Shown here piece by piece: positions 1 to 4,506 of a stretch of DNA of 8,943 bases; within the stretch, counting starts at the first letter, position 1, and every line of letters begins with the position of its first letter. This DNA comes from Spirochaetaceae bacterium UBA6243. Lineage in GTDB: Bacteria; Spirochaetota; Spirochaetia; Treponematales; Rectinemataceae. Under the pieces are notes generated by a model. That model did no database searches, was not told the DNA's origin, and saw only the letters and a program-made list of their open reading frames with translations. The stretch is taken from contig DJVZ01000041.1 of NCBI GenBank assembly GCA_002441395.1, positions 1 through 8,943 on the forward strand, read 5' to 3'. Position numbers and translations under genes: made by a program.

Positions 1-78
1 GGGCTCTTCGTCCGCCAGCGAAAGCCAGAACGGCGTCGCCCTGTAGGGCAGCCCTCCTTCCGCGACAAAATCTTGCAT
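1..78 (-). CDS. KamA-family radical SAM aminomutase, 5' end only (partial)
   Basis: The reverse strand from an ATG at 78-76 reads without a stop to the window edge, giving 26 residues. The segment LPYRATPFWLSL resembles the conserved N-terminal stretch of lysine 2,3-aminomutase family proteins, roughly 'lrlTPYyaSLiDp'. Full-length members are radical SAM, PLP-dependent enzymes that move an amino group on lysine, either free lysine or (EpmB type) for elongation factor P modification. The radical SAM cysteines would lie outside the window, so the family call rests on this short motif only. An in-frame TAG lies four codons upstream of the ATG. No Shine-Dalgarno is visible, and a sigma70-like promoter ends 8 bases before the ATG. 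The gene is divergent from the toxin-antitoxin operon to its right. Confidence 0.5.
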   Translation of the reverse strand, partial: MQDFVAEGGLPYRATPFWLSLADEEP

Positions 79-86
79 CGGGCACA

Positions 87-115
87 ACTATAATTTTTTA
101 GTTCCATGTTGGCAA
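87..115 (-). promoter_or_regulatory. Sigma70-like promoter for the KamA-like gene
   Basis: On the reverse strand there is TTGCCA (115-110), a 17-base spacer, and TATAGT (92-87). Eight bases then separate the -10 from the ATG at 78. The expected transcription start therefore falls at or within two bases of the start codon, suggesting a leaderless or nearly leaderless message. This was read directly from the sequence and has not been tested. Confidence 0.5.
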
Positions 116-186
116 TCCAGGGAAGTGCATTGGGCGCCCGACCGCGGAAAAAAGAATGCATATATCGTCGCGGGTGGCGGAACACG

Positions 187-216
187 ATTGTAATTAACCA
201 CAATTTGAACTATATT
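187..216 (+). promoter_or_regulatory. Promoter with candidate operator for the VapBC-type operon
   Basis: TTGTAA (188-193) and TATATT (211-216) are separated by 17 bases, a sigma70-like arrangement. An inverted repeat, ATTGT (187-191) with ACAAT (200-204), covers the -35, and ACAAT recurs at 224-228. Ribbon-helix-helix antitoxins of this type normally bind repeated short sites in their own promoter together with the toxin, so this is the likely autoregulatory site. That role is inferred. Confidence 0.55.
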
Positions 217-248
217 ATACATAACAATGGTTCATTCTGGAGGTCACC

Positions 249-503
249 GTGAAATCAATCACTATCCATGGCATTGATGCCGCCCTCGATAAAAAAATTA
301 CCGAGAAATCGAAAGAATATGGCCTCAGCCAAAACCGTACCGTAAAGGCCATCCTGCAGAATTCCCTTTTGCCGGATCAGAAGACTTCCAAAAGAGAGAT
401 GTTCGCCGATCTCTTCGGGAAATGGACGGAGAACGAGAAAAAAGCGTTTGATACGAGAATCGAGGATTTAGAAACGACTGATGTCTCGGATTGGACCAAA
501 TGA
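249..503 (+). CDS. vapB: Ribbon-helix-helix antitoxin (VapB/FitA type)
   Basis: This 84-residue protein should neutralise the PIN-domain toxin encoded immediately downstream and repress the shared operon. Residues 2-7 (KSITIH) look like the DNA-contacting beta strand of a ribbon-helix-helix fold. They are followed by two predicted helices around 10-24 and 26-41, with SQNRT at the turn. The C-terminal part (about 48-84), with FADLFGKWTENE and a final SDW, resembles the toxin-wrapping tail of FitA/VapB-like antitoxins. The start is GTG at 249, chosen because a strong GGAGGT (239-244) sits at good spacing. The stop overlaps the toxin ATG (ATGA), which implies translational coupling. The RHH fold is a pattern judgement from sequence alone, so the exact antitoxin subfamily is uncertain. 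Confidence 0.8.
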   Translation: MKSITIHGIDAALDKKITEKSKEYGLSQNRTVKAILQNSLLPDQKTSKREMFADLFGKWTENEKKAFDTRIEDLETTDVSDWTK

Positions 504-898
504 AAAAGATACTTCTTGATACCAATGCCTACAGCGCATTCATGGCGGGAGACACGCGTGTTTTTGATTCTATGATTGAGGCGGAAGTCATCTATATATC
601 CACAGTGATGTTGGGAGAACTCTTCGCGGGTTTTCACGGAGGACAAAAATTCAATCAGAATAACGACGAATTACGAAGATTCTTAAGTAAAGACAGCATA
701 CATGTCATTGACGTGACGATAGAAACAGCGGAGATCTTTGGAGAGATTAAATCAGGTTTAGTGAAGCAAGGAACCATGATTCCCCTCAATGACATTTGGA
801 TAGCCGCCCATACGATTGAAACAGGCTCGAAGCTTATCACGTATGATGACCACTTTAAGCATGTAAACGGGCTAAGGGTTTGGGAAGAATTGAAGTGA
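500..898 (+). CDS. vapC: PIN-domain ribonuclease toxin (VapC/FitB type)
   Basis: This is a PIN-domain toxin, expected to be a magnesium-dependent ribonuclease that cuts specific RNAs (often tRNA or rRNA in the family) when its antitoxin is lost. From the ATG at 500 the protein has 132 residues, normal for VapC. The acidic residues expected of the active site are present: D7 in LLDTN, E40 in LGELFAG, D98 in PLNDIWIAAH and D116/D117 in ITYDDHF. The ATG at 500 is preferred over a TTG at 491 because it gives the usual 4-base ATGA overlap with the antitoxin stop and puts the LLDTN strand at the very N-terminus. All catalytic positions are intact, so the toxin is probably active. Its RNA target cannot be read from the sequence. 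Confidence 0.9.
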   Translation: MKKILLDTNAYSAFMAGDTRVFDSMIEAEVIYISTVMLGELFAGFHGGQKFNQNNDELRRFLSKDSIHVIDVTIETAEIFGEIKSGLVKQGTMIPLNDIWIAAHTIETGSKLITYDDHFKHVNGLRVWEELK

Positions 899-926
899 GC
901 CGATTCCATTGAAACGAACATGAGGA

Positions 927-960
927 TTGACTTTTTGATTTAATGCGCATATATTATGCG
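927..960 (+). promoter_or_regulatory. ccdAB promoter with palindromic operator over the -10
   Basis: TTGACT (927-932), a 17-base spacer and TATATT (950-955) make a good sigma70-type promoter. A perfect inverted repeat, CGCATA-TAT-TATGCG (946-960), is laid over the -10 hexamer. A repressor bound there would block RNA polymerase. The CcdA-CcdB complex is known to repress its own operon in plasmid F, and its binding here is inferred. The predicted transcript starts near 962 and leaves a leader of about 45 bases. Confidence 0.65.
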
Positions 961-1008
961 TATCTTATATGTGGTATTCAGACAATATATCAATGAGAGA
1001 GAGGTGCC

Positions 1009-1254
1009 ATGCTCGTTTTCTATAACATAGATGCGCCTAAAAAGCCGACCAATGTAACTATAAATAGTGATTTACTCCTTAAAGCGAAAGAACTTAAGCT
1101 GAATATTTCCTCTGTTCTTGAGAACGCCCTTGCTGAAAAAGTAAGGCAGGAAAAAAGAAAAGAGTGGCTTAAAGAGAATGCCGACGCCATTGCCAGCTAC
1201 AACAAGGTGATTGAGGATAATGGCGTCTTTAGCGATAAGGTCAGAACATTCTAA
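1009..1254 (+). CDS. ccdA: CcdA-type antitoxin
   Basis: This 81-residue antitoxin resembles CcdA of plasmid F and chromosomal homologues. It should bind and inactivate the gyrase poison CcdB and repress the operon. The N-terminal part (about 12-42) has the KKPTNVTINSDLL strand followed by helices, typical of the CcdA ribbon-helix-helix DNA-binding domain. The C-terminal part (about 48-81) carries the family pattern RKEWLKENADAI, an N-K-V-I-E-D-N-G-V-F-S-D segment and a final aromatic residue; in F CcdA this flexible tail wraps CcdB. The start at 1009 follows AGAGAGGTG at close spacing. The stop and the ccdB start share one base (TAATG). The open, protease-sensitive tail is a family property and was not demonstrated here. 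Confidence 0.9.
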   Translation: MLVFYNIDAPKKPTNVTINSDLLLKAKELKLNISSVLENALAEKVRQEKRKEWLKENADAIASYNKVIEDNGVFSDKVRTF

Positions 1255-1571
1255 TGGCTCAATACTCAGTCTATATCAATACGAATCAGTCGTCTAAAAA
1301 ACTGTATCCCTATGTGCTCGATGTACAGTCTCCGGTGTTGGATGCGCTGGATACCAGGCTGGTGATACCCCTCGCCTTAAAAGGGGATTTCGGGGATAAA
1401 GAAATACACCACCTTACGCCGTCAATTTCAGTCAAAGGGGCTGAGTACCTTGTCTTGACACCTCAAATGGCGGCGATCCACAGACAATATCTTGGAGAAT
1501 TTGTTCGAGATTGCATAGAACACCGTCAAGATATTCTTGCCTCAATAGACTTTTTAATTACAGGCTTTTGA
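1254..1571 (+). CDS. ccdB: CcdB-type gyrase-poison toxin
   Basis: This 105-residue toxin is of the usual CcdB length (about 101-105). Family members bind the GyrA subunit of DNA gyrase and trap the cleaved DNA complex. Visible hallmarks are the N-terminal strand YSVYIN, the segment LDVQSPVLD (compare VDVQS in F CcdB), RLVIPLA at about 35-41, and a C-terminal helix ending in SIDFLITGF. The C-terminal end of F CcdB (W-G-I) is needed for gyrase poisoning. Here the tail is T-G-F, close to the ITGI ending I recall for the Vibrio fischeri chromosomal CcdB. There is no frameshift or truncation, so the toxin looks intact. Translation is coupled to ccdA by the TAATG overlap. An unusual feature is the chromosomal location next to a second toxin-antitoxin module. 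Confidence 0.9.
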   Translation: MAQYSVYINTNQSSKKLYPYVLDVQSPVLDALDTRLVIPLALKGDFGDKEIHHLTPSISVKGAEYLVLTPQMAAIHRQYLGEFVRDCIEHRQDILASIDFLITGF

Positions 1572-1608
1572 GTCTGGCGGTGGATGGAGGCCATTCTCTC
1601 CAAGGAGT

Positions 1609-1645
1609 TTGATCGAAGATACTGAGAACCTTATAATGGTATTAT
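1609..1645 (+). promoter_or_regulatory. Promoter of the ABC exporter operon with a palindrome at the -10
   Basis: TTGATC (1609-1614), 17 bases, then a perfect consensus TATAAT (1632-1637). An inverted repeat ATAAT-GGT-ATTAT (1633-1645) begins within the -10 and covers the expected start site, so a repressor could act here. No regulator gene is adjacent. The rest of 1572-1685 holds only a weak TGGAG/CTCCA stem (1585-1602) without a T-run, which is not a terminator I would trust. Confidence 0.6.
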
Positions 1646-1685
1646 TGCCCATTCGTCAAGACTTAAAGAGAGGATTGGTTATACC

Positions 1686-2564
1686 ATGATAAATCTTGCA
1701 GTTGACGGACTCAGCAAAAAATATCCCGGATTCAATTTGGAACAGGTGAGTTTCAATATCCCCGAAGGCCAGGTACTTGGTTTCATAGGACCCAATGGTG
1801 CCGGAAAGACTTCGACTATCAAAATAATCATGGGATTGATAAAATCGGATGCGGGAAACATTGAGGTAATGGGTCATACAGTAAGGCCTGAAGATTACAA
1901 GTATCGGGAACATATAGCTTTTGTCTATGATGAATGCTACTACTGGGGCACCCTCAATCCAATTGAAATAGCGTCCATCATCGGTAAAATGTCAAAAAGA
2001 TTTGACTATGATCAGTTTAAAAAGTTGCTGAAGCGATATGAATTACCGCAAAATCAGCATATAGCGACGTATTCCAAAGGGATGAAAACCAAACTGTCGT
2101 TGGCCATTGCGCTTGCAAGGCAATGCGAATTATTGATTCTTGACGAACCGACCTCCGGGCTGGACCCGGTGGTGAGACGAATTGTTCTTTCGGAACTAGA
2201 AGACTACTCTAGGAAGAGAAACGGCTCGGTTCTTTTTTCCACCCATATCCTATCAGATGTTGACAGAATAGCGGATTCGGCAGCGATTATCGTTAATGGA
2301 AAAATCAAAATATTCGCACCGATCAGCAATCTGTCTGATGATTATTATCTTATTACAACAGAATCAGATAGTATTATCGAAAAACTTAGAGAATACACGA
2401 TATGCGTACATAAGGAGAATTCTCAGACACATCTGCTTATCAATAAACATGATGCTGCTCATGCTGCTGAAGGTTCTGCGAGTATGATCCACGCAAACCT
2501 TGATGATATTTTATATCATCTTGTGGTGGCTGACAAAGTGAATCGGGAGGAAGAGGAATGCTAG
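1686..2564 (+). CDS. ABC transporter ATP-binding protein (ABC-2 exporter type)
   Basis: This is a cytoplasmic ATPase that should power the membrane protein encoded next to it. All nucleotide-binding parts are present: Walker A GPNGAGKTS at 35-43, an ABC signature variant YSKGM at 129-133, Walker B LLILDEPTSGLD at 149-160, and the switch histidine H187 in STHILSD. The Q-loop position reads FVYDE (79-83), without the usual glutamine, as seen in many BcrA/YtrB-like exporter ATPases. Residues from about 215 form a divergent C-terminal domain. The length of 292 is normal for this class. The start at 1686 follows AAAGAGAGG. It overlaps the permease gene by 7 bases, so the two form one operon. The substrate is unknown; relatives export bacteriocins, peptides or cell-envelope precursors. 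Confidence 0.9.
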   Translation: MINLAVDGLSKKYPGFNLEQVSFNIPEGQVLGFIGPNGAGKTSTIKIIMGLIKSDAGNIEVMGHTVRPEDYKYREHIAFVYDECYYWGTLNPIEIASIIGKMSKRFDYDQFKKLLKRYELPQNQHIATYSKGMKTKLSLAIALARQCELLILDEPTSGLDPVVRRIVLSELEDYSRKRNGSVLFSTHILSDVDRIADSAAIIVNGKIKIFAPISNLSDDYYLITTESDSIIEKLREYTICVHKENSQTHLLINKHDAAHAAEGSASMIHANLDDILYHLVVADKVNREEEEC

Positions 2565-3235
2565 CACTTATGATGCGTGATATCTTGCCGTTGAAAAGAT
2601 TGTTCCTCGCGGCGATCATAGGATCTGTTGTGCTACTTCCCATATCAACAGTGATTATTCCGGCTGCCGAATATCAATTCCCTATCGGACCAGTGCTCGT
2701 ATTGTTTGTCTTTGGATTCCTGTTGTGCGGGATGACATTTCAAAGCGATGAAAAATACAAAACAGATATCATCATATGCAGTATGCCATATTCACGAGCC
2801 AAAATAGTTATCAGCAGGTATGTACTTACGGCCATCGTTTTTATTGTCATGACGATGCTCGGACTTGTTTCACAGAAGATTTTCGGTTCCATTGCGCACC
2901 AAGAGGCTATTGAAAATCCGACTGTCGGATATACCACGGGATGTGTATTGGGGTTGATACTCGTGTTTCTTACATATCCGGCATATTATAAATTCGGCTT
3001 GGTAGGCGGTCAGGCGGTTCTGTTCATAGTTTTCTTTTCAGTCTCGTTTCTGGGTTCTTCATTGTTGAAAAACATAATCTACAAGTCGACGGAAGGAAAC
3101 GCGGGGCCTTTTATCTCATGGCTGGTTACGCTGAATGCTCCGCAGAGATACGCGCTGACAATACTGTTCATCCTCTTCATCGGGGCGGTTTCGTTGCTTT
3201 TATCTGTCAGGTGCTATGAGAAAAGGGAATATTGA
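2558..3235 (+). CDS. ABC-2 type permease, six-helix (PF13346-like)
   Basis: This is an inner-membrane permease partner of the upstream ATPase, 225 residues long. Hydrophobic segments lie at about 14-34, 42-60, 88-107, 122-141, 148-170 and 199-217, giving six membrane spans. The cytoplasmic loop FQSDEKYKTDIIICSMPYSR followed by AKIVISRY matches the 'D..l.SLPvsR..iV.sKY' pattern of the ABC2_membrane_5 family, seen in small Gram-positive-type exporters such as Ytr and Pmt. The start at 2558 has a GGGAGGAAGAGG Shine-Dalgarno and overlaps the ATPase stop, suggesting coupling and equal stoichiometry. A half-transporter of this size probably works as a homodimer with two ATPases. The substrate cannot be deduced. 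The stop is followed by about 280 bases without a gene. Confidence 0.85.
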   Translation: MLALMMRDILPLKRLFLAAIIGSVVLLPISTVIIPAAEYQFPIGPVLVLFVFGFLLCGMTFQSDEKYKTDIIICSMPYSRAKIVISRYVLTAIVFIVMTMLGLVSQKIFGSIAHQEAIENPTVGYTTGCVLGLILVFLTYPAYYKFGLVGGQAVLFIVFFSVSFLGSSLLKNIIYKSTEGNAGPFISWLVTLNAPQRYALTILFILFIGAVSLLLSVRCYEKREY

Positions 3236-3305
3236 CGGCATTCCCTACCGGACCGCTCATCTCCGTACCCCGACGCGTTCATTCAGACACAATGAAGAAA
3301 CTGGC

Positions 3306-3324
3306 CACTCGCTCAGCCCGAGTG
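3306..3324. repeat. Inverted repeat downstream of the permease
   Basis: CACTCG (3306-3311) and CGAGTG (3319-3324) form a perfect 6-bp stem with a 7-base loop, 70 bases after the permease stop. No T-run follows on the plus strand, so it is at best a weak terminator or RNA-stabilising hairpin. The remainder of 3236-3369 shows no gene on either strand that I can support. Confidence 0.35.
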
Positions 3325-3369
3325 AAATGGGGACATTGCAATCGAGTCTTGACATACTAATCCTTTTTC

Positions 3370-3403
3370 TTGCGTTTTTTGCATAGTCATGCAATAATAT
3401 ACA
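3370..3403 (+). promoter_or_regulatory. argR promoter region with ARG-box-like operator(s)
   Basis: TTGCATAGTCATGCAA (3379-3394) is a perfect inverted repeat of 6-bp arms with a 4-base centre. Its core TGCAT-N4-ATGCA fits the general ARG-box pattern TGNAT-N4-ATNCA. A second, overlapping match TGCAA-N4-ATACA (3390-3403) differs at one defined position and is offset by 10 bases. A weak promoter, TTGCGT (3370-3375) with TAATAT (3395-3400) at a 19-base spacer, surrounds the box. Repression of argR by its own product is known in other bacteria and is inferred here. Confidence 0.6.
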
Positions 3404-3445
3404 CTTGCCGTCTATGAATTATTCCCTCACAGTGCGCGTGAAGAA

Positions 3446-3518
3446 ATGCGGTTTTGAATGCGAGCGCTCTGCCGTGATGCGGGCTGAGGGGAAGATGCGG
3501 CGTATGGAGAAATTATGA
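3446..3518 (+). other. argR leader with short Met-Arg reading frames
   Basis: In the leader the motif ATGCGG or ATGCGA occurs four times (3446, 3458, 3477, 3495), each reading Met-Arg. Three short frames result. MRF runs 3446-3457, MRALCRDAG runs 3458-3487, and MRAEGKMRRMEKL runs 3477-3518, its stop overlapping the argR start as ATGA. None has a good Shine-Dalgarno, so translation is uncertain. The arginine content (three of 13 residues in the last) may be chance. Confidence 0.25.
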
Positions 3519-3991
3519 AAGAACGGACTGAACGGCTGAAAGCGATCAAGGCGATCATCAAGGAAAATAGGGTTGATTCTCAGGAAAAACTGTTGCAGCT
3601 TCTTGAGGATCATGGATATTCGGTCACCCAGGCGACGCTTTCCCGGGATTTGAAGTACCTCAAAGTCGGTAAGCTGTCGGATGGCCGTTCCGGCTATTAT
3701 TATTCCATTCCTTCCGAAGAAGAGCGCAGGGAATCCGAGCGGCATTACATTCAGGATTTTTTGCGTGGTTATGTGTCGATCGACTGGAACCAGAGCATCG
3801 CCGTCGTGCGCACCTTCTCCGGCCACTCCGATTCTGTCGCGCTCGCCATCGATAATATGGGGTTTGATGAAGTCATCGGCACCATTTCAGGCCGCGACAA
3901 TGTCGTCTTCATCGCCCTGAAAAAAGGCGTGAACGGCGACGATTTCATTCATTCGCTCAAGGAGAAAATTCCAGATTTCGAAGAGGAATAA
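3515..3991 (+). CDS. argR: Arginine repressor ArgR
   Basis: This is a transcription regulator that binds ARG boxes as a hexamer when arginine is present and controls arginine synthesis or breakdown genes. At 158 residues it is the usual length. Residues 4-68 form the winged helix-turn-helix; VTQATLSRDL (37-46) contains the Ser-Arg pair of the recognition helix found throughout the family. Residues about 85-155 form the oligomerisation and arginine-binding domain, with TFSGHSDSVALAID and GTISGRDN (122-129). In E. coli the equivalent motif is GTIAGDDT, where two aspartates contact arginine. Here the first is arginine (R127) and the second is kept (D128). The ATG at 3515 has GGAG six bases upstream. 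No arginine biosynthesis gene is adjacent, so it acts in trans. An ARG-box-like palindrome upstream suggests autoregulation. Confidence 0.93.
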   Translation: MKERTERLKAIKAIIKENRVDSQEKLLQLLEDHGYSVTQATLSRDLKYLKVGKLSDGRSGYYYSIPSEEERRESERHYIQDFLRGYVSIDWNQSIAVVRTFSGHSDSVALAIDNMGFDEVIGTISGRDNVVFIALKKGVNGDDFIHSLKEKIPDFEEE

Positions 3992-4080
3992 GCGGCGCGG
4001 TATCGGCGGCCGTGGAGGCCAGAGCGCTTCGGGAAGGGCTCGTTTTGGGGAAGACCCAGGGGCCCTCATTGAGACTTCGC

Positions 4081-4365
4081 TCACTCGGGCTTTGTCCTCT
4101 GTGCCTCAGTCCATTTTCTCATCATTCTGTGTTCCTCACCCAATTCCGCGATGAGTTGGCCAAGGGGCCAGGCGATATTAGTGTCGGTGGTCATGGCAAA
4201 AGCCGTGTCCCGCATTGAAGGTGAAATCGCCTTGACTGCCTTCATGATGGCGAGGGCCTCCTCTTTGGACATGCCGTACATGACGATCGCGCGGAAGTCC
4301 TTGGGTAGAGGCGGTCTCTCTGTGGTCTGAGTTCGCGCCTGTGATCGTTCGTTATTCTCGTCCAT
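4081..4365 (-). CDS. Small DUF3783-type protein
   Basis: This is a 94-residue protein of unknown function. The first 25 residues are polar and probably disordered (ENNERSQARTQTTERPP). The folded part begins near AIVMYGMSKEEALAIMKAVKA and ends with FAMTTDTNIAWPLGQLIAEL followed by GEEHRMM. The run 'MTTdTN..WpLGqLi.El.eEH' fits the pattern I recall for DUF3783 (PF12646), in which a short alpha/beta core ends in a TxTN-W-LGxLL-EEH motif. No catalytic residues are evident. It is soluble, without signal peptide or membrane span. It is convergent with argR and divergent from clpB. There is no Shine-Dalgarno before the ATG, so a leaderless start, or a later start such as the Met in IVMYG, is possible. 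Family assignment comes from memory of the motif. Confidence 0.7.
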   Translation of the reverse strand: MDENNERSQARTQTTERPPLPKDFRAIVMYGMSKEEALAIMKAVKAISPSMRDTAFAMTTDTNIAWPLGQLIAELGEEHRMMRKWTEAQRTKPE

Positions 4366-4371
4366 GCGCGA

Positions 4372-4400
4372 ACTCTATCAAAAATCCGCGGGAGATTGAA
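4372..4400 (-). promoter_or_regulatory. Weak candidate promoter for the DUF3783-type gene
   Basis: On the reverse strand TTCAAT (4400-4395) and TAGAGT (4377-4372) are 17 bases apart, and six bases then lead to the ATG at 4365. Both hexamers are poor matches to consensus (three and four of six). The arrangement would again give a leaderless message. This is low-certainty. Confidence 0.3.
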
Positions 4401-4434
4401 GCGGCGCGCCATGGTTTTTTCCGTGGGCCGGTAT

Positions 4435-4463
4435 TTGCCGCCGGCTGTCTGATTTTGTATACT
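4435..4463 (+). promoter_or_regulatory. Sigma70-like promoter of the clpB operon
   Basis: TTGCCG (4435-4440), a 17-base spacer and TATACT (4458-4463) lie 43 bases before the clpB start. The leader carries AAAGGAAA (4491-4498) as ribosome binding site. No CIRCE element (TTAGCACTC-N9-GAGTGCTAA) is seen here, so heat control by HrcA is not supported by the visible sequence. Confidence 0.65.
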
Positions 4464-4506
4464 TAATCATGAAAAAACACGCGGAATCCCAAAGGAAATC
4501 AACAGT

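Noticed and set aside
491..499. TTG start for the PIN toxin three codons upstream
   Set aside because: The ATG at 500 gives the classic ATGA overlap and the expected N-terminus.
899..1685. Integron cassette array, as toxin-antitoxin genes are common cassettes
   Set aside because: No RYYYAAC/GTTRRRY attC-type ends are seen around the modules, each has its own promoter, and no integrase is visible.
3306..3324. CIRCE-like CACTC-N9-GAGTG arrangement
   Set aside because: The spacing matches CIRCE but only six of nine positions fit in each arm, and it lies downstream of a permease, far from clpB and any chaperone promoter.
3992..4080. Bidirectional terminator between argR and the convergent DUF3783-type gene
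   Set aside because: Only GGCC-type short stems are present and no T-run follows on either strand.
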